A stretch of 53,802 nt of DNA. Origin: Candidatus Electrothrix aarhusensis (GTDB lineage Bacteria > Desulfobacterota > Desulfobulbia > Desulfobulbales > Desulfobulbaceae). The DNA is taken from positions 1 through 53,802 of the forward strand of contig MTKO01000069.1 of the NCBI GenBank assembly GCA_004028505.1, read 5' to 3'. Shown here in pieces: positions 42,680 through 51,769 of the stretch (position 1 is its first letter; each line of letters begins with the position of its first letter). The notes under the pieces are model-generated. The model saw nothing but the letters and a program-made list of their open reading frames with translations, did no database searches and had not been told where the DNA came from. Made by a program: the position numbers and the translations under genes.

Positions 42680-42994
42680 TCATCGGCCTCTGTATTCATA
42701 GCGGTTATCATCGGAGTAACGCCCGTCTCCGCGATATTCATAGCGGCTACCGCGCTCGTTTCCGCGATACTCATAGCGATCATCAGAGTAACGACTGTCT
42801 CCGCGATACTCATAGCGGCTCCCGCGCTCGTAGTTGCTCCCACGCTCGTTTCCACGATATTCGTAACGGCTACCACGGTCGTAGTTGCTACCGCGCTCAT
42901 ATCTACTGCCATTTCCACTTCCGTGGGCAGTTGCGAATAATCCTAGTACGAGAAATGAACCGATCAGGGTGAGGGCTGCTGTTGTCTTTTTCAT
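42680..42994 (-). CDS. Secreted Tyr/Arg/Gly-repeat protein, copy B
   Basis: 104 residues. Same signal peptide (MKKTTAALTLIGSFLVLGLF), start context and downstream sequence as copy A at 42197. The units are re-ordered (RGSNYERGSRYEYRGD inserted), as expected for repeat slippage or gene conversion. Each copy has its own upstream region with AGGTTTTACCC near the start. Function unknown. Confidence 0.75.
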   Translation of the reverse strand: MKKTTAALTLIGSFLVLGLFATAHGSGNGSRYERGSNYDRGSRYEYRGNERGSNYERGSRYEYRGDSRYSDDRYEYRGNERGSRYEYRGDGRYSDDNRYEYRGR

Positions 42995-43201
42995 GGGTAA
43001 AACCTCCGGCTGTGATTAATGGTTAAAGCAATTTCCTCTTATTTATAATTCTAGGATAACAAAGAAAAGATTAACGGAGGATTAACGAGCAAAGTTTTTT
43101 TCATTTTTTTATGTTGCCTTGAAAAAAAATTCTTCTCAGGGGAATCTTGTCATGCGTTAGCCACGTTTAATCATCGTATCAAGAGCCATAGCCTCTGTAT
43201 T

Positions 43202-43299
43202 CTGGGCACAGCGGTGCGTAGCAGATTTTTGATCAGGTGGCCAACGCGCTGATCGCTAAAAAACAGGCTGATTCTGATGTAGGGTATTCCTATATGTAA
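43202..43299 (+). pseudogene. Duplicated 3' end of nifN
   Basis: About 98 bases reading GHSGA-stop-QIFDQVANALIAKKQ then ADSDVGYSYM and TAA, matching the last 32 codons of nifN (GYSGAQQLFDQVANAMIAKK) with an in-frame stop and scattered substitutions. Downstream it has a terminator that nifN itself lacks, so this may be the original nifN end with the intervening 2 kb inserted. Confidence 0.85.
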
Positions 43300-43359
43300 G
43301 GGGAGTTAAAGCGAATCGAGGGGAGCAGGATTGTTGAATCTTGGAGGAAGGGTAAAAAA

Positions 43360-43396
43360 GAGGGTCGCTGGCAATTAAGCTGGCGGCCCTTTTTTG
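43360..43396 (+). terminator. Intrinsic terminator after the nifN tail copy
   Basis: AGGGTCGCTGGC-AATTAA-GCTGGCGGCCCT, with G-U pairs, followed by T6. Confidence 0.75.
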
Positions 43397-43501
43397 TGCC
43401 CTGTCAACAGGTGGAAACTTTAGAAAATATCCTCTTCATAGGGTAGGTCATTGCAACTGTCTATATTATTTTTCAATCGAAATCAGAAAGTTATATGCCA
43501 G

Positions 43502-43686
43502 TTTGCGCGAACCTCTTTTTTAGACCTTAATTCCTCATTGCAACTTGTACTTTTATACCACTTTTTCTAATCATTTCAAGCACTGCGAACCATAAATCCG
43601 CATTTTACGTCACATCTATTTGAAATAAAACAACTAAAATGCACAAAAAGCACTTTGTGAAAATGTGCGTTAGAGGTTCGCGCAAA
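43502..43686. mobile_element. 185-bp element with perfect 15-bp terminal inverted repeats
   Basis: TTTGCGCGAACCTCT at 43502-43516 is exactly reverse-complemented at 43672-43686. Inside is AT-rich with no gene. The same end extended by TAAC occurs in the CRISPR leader at 25858-25874. It could be a MITE, or leader-derived sequence. It lies 50 bases from the transposase stop. Confidence 0.55.
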
Positions 43687-43736
43687 AAGGAAAACAGTGA
43701 ATTATGTATCCGCGGGGAGCATTCCATAAAAGTCGG

Positions 43737-45158
43737 TTAAACAACACTTGCTGCCTTGAGCGAAAAGACATGCTCTCTCAACATGTTCCATCGACCGGCT
43801 TTATAGTGCGCTCGTAAATACAACATAGCCTCCGCCGTTTCTTTCAACCAAAACAACGAAGCACCCTTGAGACGCAGGTTGACCACTCTGCGTATCGCGC
43901 TCTCCACTGAACCGCTCCCTATCGGCAAACTTTTTTCCGCGACATCGGAGTAAAGCATACGATGCATGTTTCGGACAAAATAATCCCGCTCAGTTTTGAG
44001 CTTCTTATTTCGACTCCTGCGATAAAGCTCTTTGATGGCCTCAACCACTTCCTGACTTCTGCCGTTTTTCAACATGGTTCTATGTTTTGCAAACCATCGC
44101 TTTCTTTGCGCCGGTTTTAATTTTTTCTGCAATCCGGAGACCTTGTTTAAATGCTCAGCAGCGTGATAGAAATCAAGGAGTTCATGGCATTGATGGGGGG
44201 AAAGGCCTAGTGAAGCGAACAGGCTGCCAACACGATTCCATATCCATCGGGCACCATCTGCGACAAACAACACTTGCTCCGCCGAGCTCACATTGATCTT
44301 TTCAAGGTAAAAACGCAGAAGAGAAAAGACGGCGTCCGGCCCTTTCATACTCGCATCTATAAACGGCGCAAAGGTCTTGTCCACCTTGCCTTGAGCGTTA
44401 ACCGTATGAATAATCAACAGCTTTGGTTCTCGCCATTCACCATGATATCTTGAACGCCCTTTTTTTGTTTTTGGCCCTCGCTTCTTTTCCCGTATCCGAA
44501 CACGGCCTCCGTCCACGGAAACAACAACCCGGCAACCGGACAATGTTTCGGAAAAATTGTACCCTTCAGTCCGGGCCGACAGCTTCGCACGTTGAGCGTA
44601 ACGTCGGCAAGTGTTGCATATCTTCTTGATGTCAAGGGATATACCGTTACCTTTCATAACCTGACGGGCTTCAGCATAAGATCCGACAATGACGGCTATT
44701 GAGCTGATTTCTGAAGCAAGTTTTGGAGTCAGGCGATCATGTATGCCCAAAAGGAACAAGCCCGGATAAATGCCGTTTCTCTTTTTTCGTCTCTTATCTC
44801 TTTGGACCGCCTGACTGAAGTAGCTTGCCACCACCGTTATTATTACACCAAATGAAGTCGATATGTTAACTTCCCGAACACCCTGATTTTTCATTTTTTT
44901 AGGAACGGAGTGTACCACTTTCCTTTCCTCTTCCTGTATCTCATCTCTATTTAGACTCTCCTGTATTTTCAGTGCCAAGATACGAGCAGCAAGCCTGTTT
45001 GTTGCTTCAACTATTCGTTGTTCAATTTCATGCAAGGAAGCCGGATCTTTGATATGAGGTACCTCATTAATCAGCCATTTAATCTCAAGCTCGCTGTCAT
45101 AGATTTCATTTTCCAATATGCCAAGATTTTCTTCGACGGAATAAGTTGCCTTTTTCAT
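43737..45158 (-). CDS. Transposase, ISKra4-like
   Basis: 473 residues. The N-terminal coil (about 1-60) leads to a catalytic core: SVDGGRVRIREKKRG (first Asp about 217), VLFVADGARWIWNRVGSLF (second Asp about 301), LDFYHAAEHLNKV and SLPIGSGSVESAIRRVVNLR (Glu in the ESA motif about 426), followed by WLKETAEAMLYLR. The architecture suits the ISKra4/ISLre2-type DDE transposases. The ORF appears intact. The IS ends are not clear on either side; the 15-bp repeats at 43502/43672 flank non-coding DNA, not this gene. Confidence 0.8.
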   Translation of the reverse strand: MKKATYSVEENLGILENEIYDSELEIKWLINEVPHIKDPASLHEIEQRIVEATNRLAARILALKIQESLNRDEIQEEERKVVHSVPKKMKNQGVREVNISTSFGVIITVVASYFSQAVQRDKRRKKRNGIYPGLFLLGIHDRLTPKLASEISSIAVIVGSYAEARQVMKGNGISLDIKKICNTCRRYAQRAKLSARTEGYNFSETLSGCRVVVSVDGGRVRIREKKRGPKTKKGRSRYHGEWREPKLLIIHTVNAQGKVDKTFAPFIDASMKGPDAVFSLLRFYLEKINVSSAEQVLFVADGARWIWNRVGSLFASLGLSPHQCHELLDFYHAAEHLNKVSGLQKKLKPAQRKRWFAKHRTMLKNGRSQEVVEAIKELYRRSRNKKLKTERDYFVRNMHRMLYSDVAEKSLPIGSGSVESAIRRVVNLRLKGASLFWLKETAEAMLYLRAHYKAGRWNMLREHVFSLKAASVV

Positions 45159-45480
45159 GATTTGCTGTCCTGAATTTTAAAGAGTGATTCAGAGCAGTGT
45201 TAATTCCATAAATTGATCCTGATGTCTTGCAAAAAACAGATCAGCAGTCAAAAAAGTACATTCCTACTTTTTGGGAATGCTCCCGTATCCGCGTTGGTAT
45301 CACAGACCAAAATCAAACCGCGTAGCGATGCGGGTTACAGGCCGGGATCGCGGGTTCGAATCCCAATAATTTTCTCTCACAACCTCTCACCAACCTGCCC
45401 CCTCTCAAAACCCGGATCAGCAAGACATTCCCCCACACAAAGGCAACCCTGTCGACAAAAAAGAAACTTCCATTCGTATT

Positions 45481-45496
45481 TGTCAAAACAATAACA
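45481..45496 (+). promoter_or_regulatory. Possible NifA upstream activator site (nifB)
   Basis: TGT-CAAAACAATA-ACA fits TGT-N10-ACA, 86 bases upstream of the -24 element at 45582, the usual spacing. Confidence 0.65.
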
Positions 45497-45581
45497 ACAT
45501 TATCTTCATCCCTTTTTTCACTCCCTCTCCACCATTAATACAACCTGCTAATAAATATATAAAAATATAAATAATAAACAT

Positions 45582-45597
45582 TGGCACAGCAATTGCT
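45582..45597 (+). promoter_or_regulatory. Sigma-54 promoter of nifB
   Basis: TGGCACAGCAATTGCT matches the -24/-12 consensus almost perfectly (TGGCAC, then TTGC). It is 110 bases before the nifB ATG. The rest of the 45159-45706 gap shows no gene; a tRNA-like TTCGAATCCC string near 45354 was not accepted. Confidence 0.88.
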
Positions 45598-45706
45598 TTA
45601 TTATAGATAAGCAGACAGTTCCGCAACGACCAAAAAAACGAACACACATAATTTCGAGCCCAGGGAATACTTCCCGACAGCTCATATTTTGCATAAGGAG
45701 CAATAC

Positions 45707-46980
45707 ATGAATACTATAGACTTTAACCGTCATCCATGTTTCAACGCCAAAGTCAAGGGACAGTACGGCAGGGTTCACCTTCCGGTTGCTCCGAAATGTA
45801 ATATTCAGTGTAACTTCTGCAACCGCAAGTACGATTGCGTCAACGAATCACGTCCCGGTGTTACCAGTACCATCCTCACCCCTGAGCAGGCCCTCTATTA
45901 TATGGGTAAGGTCTTGGAAAAAGAACCGCGCATCTCTGTCGCAGGCATTGCCGGACCGGGCGACCCCTTTGCCAATGCCGAGGAAACTCTGGAAACCATG
46001 CGCCTGATCCGCAACAAATATCCGGATACCATCCTCTGTCTGGCCTCTAACGGTATGGAATTGGCTCCCCATGTTGAAGAACTGGCTGAGATCGGCGTTT
46101 CTCATGTCACGGTGACCGTGAACGGTGTGGACCCGGCAGTCACAGAAAAGGTTTATTCCTGGGTACGGGACGGCAAGGTTATCTACAGAGGACGGCAAGG
46201 TGCCGAGCTCCTGCTGGCTCGTCAGCTCCACGCTATTGAAAAACTCAAGCAGCACAATATCACGGTGAAGATTAACACCATCATGATTCCCGGCATCAAT
46301 GATCATCATGTCATTGAGGTTGCCAAGGCGATGAAGGAGCTGGGCGCAGACCTGTTTAACTGCATGGCTATGCTGCCGAATGCGGATACAGTTTTTGAAA
46401 ATGTTCCTGAGCCTTCCAAGGAGGTCATGAAGGAGACCCGCAACGAGGCAGAAAAACACCTACCGCAGATGCGCCATTGCACTCGTTGTCGGGCAGATGC
46501 CGTGGGCCTGCTCACCGATGATAAGACCGATGAACTGCGCGGTTGCCTGAGTGCCTGTGCCAGCCTGCCCAAGCATTCCGAAGCCAAACGCCCCTATGTT
46601 GCAGTTACCACTCAGGAAGGCGTGCTGGTCAACCAGCATCTTGGCGAGGCCACCCGTTTCCAGATCTGGGGTCAGGACGAAGAAGGCGGCTATAAATTGA
46701 TCGAAGAACGGCAGGCACCCTCGGCAGGCGGTGGTAACCAGCGCTGGCTCAATATCAGCAGAATCCTGAGTGATTGTCAGGCAATTCTGGTGAGTGATCT
46801 GGGCGACGGTCCCAAAGAGGCGTTAAACAAACGCGGCCTCAAGCGATCACCATGACCGGTTTTATTGAAAAAGGACTTGAAGCGATCTACTCTGGCAAAG
46901 AGTTATCTACTTTGCAGGGGCGGATGCGAAAATGTTCTTCCAAGGGTGAATGCCTAGGCACCGGAACCGGCTGCGGCTGA
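45707..46980 (+). CDS. nifB: Nitrogenase cofactor biosynthesis protein NifB, one-base frameshift near the end
   Basis: Radical-SAM enzyme that builds the 8Fe core of the nitrogenase cofactor. ATG 45707 has AAGGAG 8 bases upstream. Radical-SAM motif CNIQCNFCNRKYDC (about 30-43), GIAGPGDPFANAEETLETMR (about 85), GADLFNCMAMLPN and CTRCRADAVGLL. A NifX/NafY-like domain follows (VAVTTQEGVLVNQHLGEATR, about 290-375). The open frame stops after GLKRSP (46855). Adding one G at 46843 gives GLKAITMTGFIEKGLEAIYS and the family's Cys-containing tail ending GTGCG at 46980, about 424 residues. First gene of the mod cluster. Confidence 0.95.
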
Positions 46981-47005
46981 TTGATAAAAAATGTAAGTGA
47001 TGTAA

Positions 47006-47027
47006 GGGCAGACCTGCGTGTCTGCCC
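47006..47027 (+). terminator. Hairpin after nifB
   Basis: GGGCAGAC-CTGCGT-GTCTGCCC, a perfect 8-bp stem, 25 bases after the repaired nifB stop; no T-run. Confidence 0.6.
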
Positions 47028-47035
47028 GGTTATTC

Positions 47036-47063
47036 AAGTTTTCCTTGCGGAAAACTTTTTTTT
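47036..47063 (+). terminator. Intrinsic terminator between nifB and the porin
   Basis: AAGTTTTCC-TTGC-GGAAAACTT followed by T6; strong. It suggests the following mod genes have their own promoter. Confidence 0.9.
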
Positions 47064-47134
47064 ACGCTATCCGTTATGTTTTTATTTCATAACGACAAGG
47101 TAATGAATATTCACATCAAAGAGGTTTGATAATA

Positions 47135-48508
47135 ATGAAGTCAACGTCGAAACTCCGCTACTCTGCGGTCATGTTTCTTCTGCTCAGCTCCACAGCAGCC
47201 TCAACAACTTGGGCAACAGAACAAGGGAATACCGAGCACAAAACCACAACAAATATCTTCCTTGAAGTTCGCGAACGGATCGAACACCAGGAAAACTTTA
47301 ACGACAAGTTCTACGGCATCAATCCGAAGCTCGGCGAGGCAGCAGACACCTATCTCCTCAGCAGGATACGCCTCGGTCTGACCCATCAATTTACCGAGCA
47401 GTTTTCAGGCAAAATCAGCCTCCAGGACAGCCGGGCCATTGACTGGGCCTTTGATGATGCAGCCTGGAAAAACAGCGAATTCGGTGGGATGGTCAATAAC
47501 CCGCAGGATGACCCGCTGGAACTGGGCGAAACTTGGCTCCAGTACAAAAACGACTGGTTCACTGCCAAGGCAGGTCGGCAGGCAATCCATTACGGCAACA
47601 ATCGGGTCTTCGGGCCTGGCGCATGGAAAAACTCGGGCAAATGGGTCTGGGATGCGATCAAAGCAAGTTATAACTCTGGAGAAAACTGGTTGGACGCCTT
47701 TTATGGCGAATCCATGCTCCATGACCCGGATGTCTTCAGCTTGGACCATCGACACGGTTATACAAGTGCAGGTGTATACGGACATGTGCAGACGACTGAC
47801 TTTCTTGCTGTCGAACCGATTCTAGTGACGAAATACAACGACAGCAGCAATGATTATGCGGAAAAAAACCTGCTCTACTACGGCGCACGGCTGCTGCTCA
47901 AGCTGGCCGGGAAACTGGACGGTTTTACGGCTGATGCCACCTATGTTCAGCAGACCGGCGAAGTCACTGCGGACAACGGCGGGCAAACAGATTCCGATGC
48001 CTATGGCTGCAATCTTGACCTGCAATACCGCTTCAATCCGCAATGGGCTGTCGGCACCACCTACAGTTTTGCCACGGGAGACGACAAGGCCACCCCGGAT
48101 AATGAACGCTTTGATGGGGTCTACGGCGCTTCGGATAAGTATTACGGCCTGATGAACCTTATGACTTGGTCAAATTTGCTGGACTATGGTGTCCTGATTA
48201 ATTTTTTACCAAAGAAAAACATTGTATTACAGATCGAATATCACCAATTCTATGCAGATCAAATTGATGATAAATGGCGTTCGTACAAAAATGGTCTGGA
48301 TGCAGAGAGTGACCATTACGGCAATGAAATTGATCTGGTGACAAAATGGAAGCTGACTCCGACCTGGAAATTCAGGGCCGGGGCATCTGTTTTCATGCCG
48401 GGCAATGCCATTGAGGAGGCCGTGGCCGGAGGGCAGGATTTCATCAGCGATGAGACCGCTTATTCCGGTTTCTTTCAGGTAACCTATACATTTAACAAGG
48501 AACTGTAA
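47135..48508 (+). CDS. Outer-membrane porin, alginate export (AlgE)-like family
   Basis: 457 residues from the ATG at 47135. Signal peptide about 1-29 (RYSAVMFLLLSSTAASTTWA), then a beta-barrel with alternating residues. N-terminal part NIFLEVRERIEHQENFNDKF and AGRQAIHYGNNRVFGPGAWK match the alginate export/porin family. The C-terminus ends FFQVTYTFNKEL, a typical last strand. It overlaps the modD start by one base, so it is in the mod operon and may be the outer-membrane route for molybdate. That is inferred from position. Confidence 0.82.
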   Translation: MKSTSKLRYSAVMFLLLSSTAASTTWATEQGNTEHKTTTNIFLEVRERIEHQENFNDKFYGINPKLGEAADTYLLSRIRLGLTHQFTEQFSGKISLQDSRAIDWAFDDAAWKNSEFGGMVNNPQDDPLELGETWLQYKNDWFTAKAGRQAIHYGNNRVFGPGAWKNSGKWVWDAIKASYNSGENWLDAFYGESMLHDPDVFSLDHRHGYTSAGVYGHVQTTDFLAVEPILVTKYNDSSNDYAEKNLLYYGARLLLKLAGKLDGFTADATYVQQTGEVTADNGGQTDSDAYGCNLDLQYRFNPQWAVGTTYSFATGDDKATPDNERFDGVYGASDKYYGLMNLMTWSNLLDYGVLINFLPKKNIVLQIEYHQFYADQIDDKWRSYKNGLDAESDHYGNEIDLVTKWKLTPTWKFRAGASVFMPGNAIEEAVAGGQDFISDETAYSGFFQVTYTFNKEL

Positions 48509-49350
48509 TGATATTTTTTACAACTCAGGAAATCGAAGCCTGGATCAACGAAGATGCGCCCTTGGTTGACCTGACCAGTCATCTGCTGAAAATCGGAAAT
48601 CAACCATCCCGGTTGACCGTCCGTACTCGTCATCCGACCAGAATTGCCTTAACAGAAGAGGCCGGGAGAATTTTTGAAATCCTGGGTTGCCGCATCAGTA
48701 TGCTTCTTCCGTCAGGCCGGGATGTCTCGGCACAGAGCGAAATCCTGGTTGTGGAAGGGCCGGGTGCGGCTCTGCACCGAGGTTGGAAAGTGGCCATGAA
48801 TCTACTGGAATACATGTGCGGCGTGGCCACCCTTACCGCCGAAATGGTGAAAAAGGTGGAGGAGTGCAGCAATATCCCTCTATTGGTAACCCGCAAGCAC
48901 CAGCCGGGCCTGAAAAAACCCTTGATGAAGGCGATCCTAGCCGGAGGAGCTGTTCCGCATCGGCTGAGCCTGTCCGAGACCATTTTAATTTTTGAAAATC
49001 ATCTCAACCTGATCGGCGGGCGAGAGGCTCTTCCCGGCCTGCTTGCTGACATGAAGGCGGCAGCCTGTGAACAGAAGATCACTGTGGAATGTGATAACTT
49101 GGACCAAGCCGTACAAGCGGCAAAGGCTGGAGCAGACGCAGTACAATTCGACAAAGTGCCTCCGCAGGATCTCATCACCTGGTGCCCTGAACTCAAAGGT
49201 AATTTCCCGAATCTGGTGATCTTGAGTGCAGGCGGGGTCGGACCCAAAAATGTGCAGGACTATGCCCGCACCGGGGTCGACGGCATTGTGCTCAGCTCAG
49301 TCTTTCATGCCAAGCCTGCTGATCTGGGTGTATGCATTGAATTATCATAA
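48508..49350 (+). CDS. modD: Molybdenum utilisation protein ModD (quinolinate phosphoribosyltransferase-like)
   Basis: 280 residues. The fold is that of nicotinate-nucleotide pyrophosphorylase (NadC): ALHRGWKVAMNLLEYMCGVA (about 92-111), TRKHQPGLKKPLMKAILAGG (about 130-149), HRLSLSETILIFENHL and ILSAGGVGPKNVQDYARTGV. The NadC-like segment TRKHQPGLKKP differs from the TRKT-PGLR of true NadC, as in ModD. ModD proteins are linked to molybdenum transport; the reaction is unproven. Its start overlaps the porin stop. Confidence 0.88.
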   Translation: MIFFTTQEIEAWINEDAPLVDLTSHLLKIGNQPSRLTVRTRHPTRIALTEEAGRIFEILGCRISMLLPSGRDVSAQSEILVVEGPGAALHRGWKVAMNLLEYMCGVATLTAEMVKKVEECSNIPLLVTRKHQPGLKKPLMKAILAGGAVPHRLSLSETILIFENHLNLIGGREALPGLLADMKAAACEQKITVECDNLDQAVQAAKAGADAVQFDKVPPQDLITWCPELKGNFPNLVILSAGGVGPKNVQDYARTGVDGIVLSSVFHAKPADLGVCIELS

Positions 49351-49361
49351 CAATACAAGTC

Positions 49362-50183
49362 GTGACAACACAACCCATCACCGCTATGCCTGTACAGATG
49401 AACGAACAATCCGACCTGCTCTATCAAATCATGGGTTGGGCTGAAAAACAACCGACCATCATGCTTCTCCAGGCACTGGAACGAACCGGCTCCATCAATA
49501 AGGCAGCCCAGTCAATGGGGATACAGTACAGAACAGCTTGGCAAAAAATCTGTCGGCTCAACAACCTGCTCCCTTACCCTCTGCTCAGCAAACGGATCGG
49601 CGGCAGCGGCGGAGGCGGATCTGTTCTGACAGATGAGGGCAGGCAACTGCTGGGGCGGATCAAACTGCTCCAGCGCGAATTTACCCAGTTCAAACATTTT
49701 GCCGCTGATAATCCTCAGGAGGCCCTGACAACCATTAAAACCTTACGGAGAATAGAAATGCAACTGAGTGCCCGGAACGTCTGGCTCGGCCAGGTGACGG
49801 AGATTAAACAGGGTGCCGTCAACAGCGTGGTGCATATTCAGCTGAAAGGCAACGACCACATCACCTCAGTGATTACCGATGCGTCAGTAAAGCGCTTAGG
49901 ACTGACATCAGGCAGCGAGGTGATGGCCATTGTCAAGGCCTCCAATGTCCTGCTCGGCATGGATATCGATCCGCAAACCATCTCGGCCCGTAATATCTTG
50001 TCCGGTATCATCAGTAACATCATTTCCGGTGTAGTCAACGACGAAATCACCATTGAACTGCCTGGCGGCAACACGGTGACCTCAATCATCACCTCGACGA
50101 GCGTCAAACGACTGGAACTGTCCATCGGCAAACCGATATCCGCAATCATTAAGGCCTCGGATGTGCTTCTGGCTATAGCCTGA
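49362..50183 (+). CDS. modE: Molybdate-responsive regulator ModE with two Mop (TOBE) domains
   Basis: 273 residues from a GTG at 49362 (ATG at 49386 or 49398 are alternatives; no strong ribosome site). The winged-helix N-terminus (about 25-120) includes ALERTGSINKAAQSMGIQYR ... TAWQKI, then GGSGGGGSVLTDEGRQLL. Two molybdate-binding Mop domains follow (about 135-200 LSARNVWLGQVTEIKQGAVN; about 205-272 ISARNILSGIISNIISGVVN). ModE with molybdate represses mod genes and activates Mo enzymes. It lies between modD and modA in the operon. Confidence 0.93.
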   Translation: MTTQPITAMPVQMNEQSDLLYQIMGWAEKQPTIMLLQALERTGSINKAAQSMGIQYRTAWQKICRLNNLLPYPLLSKRIGGSGGGGSVLTDEGRQLLGRIKLLQREFTQFKHFAADNPQEALTTIKTLRRIEMQLSARNVWLGQVTEIKQGAVNSVVHIQLKGNDHITSVITDASVKRLGLTSGSEVMAIVKASNVLLGMDIDPQTISARNILSGIISNIISGVVNDEITIELPGGNTVTSIITSTSVKRLELSIGKPISAIIKASDVLLAIA

Positions 50184-50219
50184 AGCAAGAAAAATGTTCT
50201 CTCACAACAAAAAATAATC

Positions 50220-50968
50220 ATGAAACTGAAAGCTCTTATTATTGTTCTTGTTTTACATTTTTTTACAGTTGCCGCTTCAGCAGAGACTGTTTATCTTTCA
50301 GCAGCGGCCAGTATGACTGATGCCCTGAAAGAGATTATCACCGACTTTAACGCGGGCCATCCCATGGCAAAAATTCAGACCAATTTCGGTTCATCCGGCA
50401 GGCTGGCCAAACAGGTTGACCAAGGCGCACCAGCAGATCTCTATATTTCCGCCAATCCAAAATGGATGAATTATCTGGTAGGAAAGAAACTCATCGCTTT
50501 GGGGACGGATCGCATCTTTGCCTATAATAAGCTGGTTTTTCTTGGAGGGAAGCGCTCTACGCCCTTGACCCTAAACAAACTCACCGATCTTGAGCGTATT
50601 GCTTTAGGTAGCCCCCAGAGCGTCCCGGCGGGTCAGTATGCCAAGCAGGCCCTGGAGCATGCCAAGATATACCGCATCCTTGAGCAGAAGAGGAAACTGG
50701 TTTTGGCCAAGGATGTGCGCCAAGCCCTTCTCTATGCGGATCGAGGCGAAGTAGATGGGGCCTTTGTCTATCAGACCGATGCCCTGCTGGCCCGCAATGC
50801 GAAAATTCTGTTCACAGTGCCGGATGATTTGTATGATAGGGTGGCCTATCCTCTGGGCCTGACGCTTGCCGGGGCAAAAAATACCTCGCAAAGGCCTTAT
50901 ATGAGTATATGAGTAGCCCGGAGGCTAAGGAGGTGCTGGAAAACTATGGGTTTGAGGTGGAGAAATAG
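50220..50968 (+). CDS. modA: Molybdate ABC transporter substrate-binding protein ModA, one-base frameshift at the 3' end
   Basis: About 249 residues if repaired. Signal peptide about 1-22 (LIIVLVLHFFTVAASAETVY). ModA blocks: LSAAASMTDALKEIITDF (oxyanion site Ser), FGSSGRLAKQVDQGAPADLY, ISANPKWMNYL and VDGAFVYQTDALLA. The frame stops after GAKNTSQRPYMSI (50912). One more A in the A6 run at 50876-50881 restores AKKYLAKALYEYMSSPEAKE and the normal C-terminus to TAG at 50966. Binds molybdate in the periplasm for ModBC, whose genes begin 2 kb downstream. Confidence 0.92.
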
Positions 50969-51016
50969 TCGATCAGACTTGAATGTGAAACTAAAAGAAG
51001 AAAGGGAGACAGCAAT

Positions 51017-51220
51017 ATGGATAGAATAATCATTTCCGAACTTCATAAGACACTTACCCTACTCGGTGCTGATCGTACTTTACTCGGAACGGTTAATTCC
51101 TGGAAAAAATCATTGCCGGATGACATGGTTTTGAGCGGTCTTCGACACTGGAATGAAATCGCTGCTGAAAAAATTCAGCAGCGTCTTGATACATATCAAG
51201 CTAGGCCGGATCAGGGATAA
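51017..51220 (+). CDS. Small hypothetical protein
   Basis: 67 residues; ATG 51017 with GGGAGAC upstream gives a good start. Sequence is helical (ELHKTLTLLGADRTLLGTVN, WNEIAAEKIQQRLDTYQARP) with no signal peptide or membrane segment. It lies between modA and the PEP carboxylase fragment. No family recognised. Confidence 0.45.
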   Translation: MDRIIISELHKTLTLLGADRTLLGTVNSWKKSLPDDMVLSGLRHWNEIAAEKIQQRLDTYQARPDQG

Positions 51221-51307
51221 AAAAGACAGGACATTATTTAGCTGAGTCGCTCAGTAACTTATCACCAACAGAGTAGTTTTAAAAAATCTCACGACTGAAA
51301 AGCCATT

Positions 51308-51769
51308 ATGAAAATCATCCCCCGCTGCATGAGCACCCAGCATCCCGACAACGCCTCAATCCCGTTCTTTGCTTCGGGATCAGCGCTGGTCGGCGAAGAC
51401 GAAATCCGCGAAGCCTACTACGCCTTCTCGCACCTGGGCTGTGATGAGCAGATGTGGGATGTGGAGGGCAAGGAGATTGATACCTACGTGGTCAAAAAGC
51501 TGCTCTCGCACTACCCCGAGTACTTCCGCGAGAATGTCCTTGGGGAAGACCTGCGCCTCACCCTCCGCGTGCCCAACCCGACAGTGGAAAAGACCGAAGG
51601 CAAGATTCTCCTGGAGACTTTGGAAAGCATCCCAAGATCCTACGATGCTGCCCGACTGTTTTACGAACGGGACGTGCCGCCGATCTTTGAGGTTATATGG
51701 TCAAACGGAAAAAAATCACAAAACAAGAGGCTTTGGCAGCACAGGTCGCAGCCGACCTTATTCCGGTAA
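51308..51769 (+). pseudogene. ppcA: 5' fragment of archaeal-type phosphoenolpyruvate carboxylase
   Basis: The first about 128 residues match archaeal-type Ppc[61 protein letters not shown] and PPIFEV. Full PpcA is about 480-500 residues. After PIFEV (about 51694) the frame changes to an unrelated [13 protein letters not shown] tail and stops. The lost part includes the catalytic barrel. At the break a PIN-toxin C-terminus begins. It would have fixed bicarbonate onto PEP. Deletion or recombination, possibly an assembly join. Confidence 0.88.

Larger units (their letters stand above)
42187..43195. repeat. Tandem duplication (unit about 480 bases) of the RYEYRG gene with a third degenerate end
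   Basis: The segments starting GCACGTTTAATCATCGGCCT at 42187 and 42669 run in parallel through the gene and about 100 bases upstream. A third start, GCCACGTTTAATCATCG at about 43157, breaks down within 40 bases and runs into the nifN tail copy. Confidence 0.7.

Noticed and set aside
45340..45380. tRNA-like string GGGTTCGAATCCC
   Set aside because: Only a 3-bp stem and TTCGAAT loop; no acceptor, D or anticodon arms could be built around it. At most a degraded tRNA or attachment-site relic.
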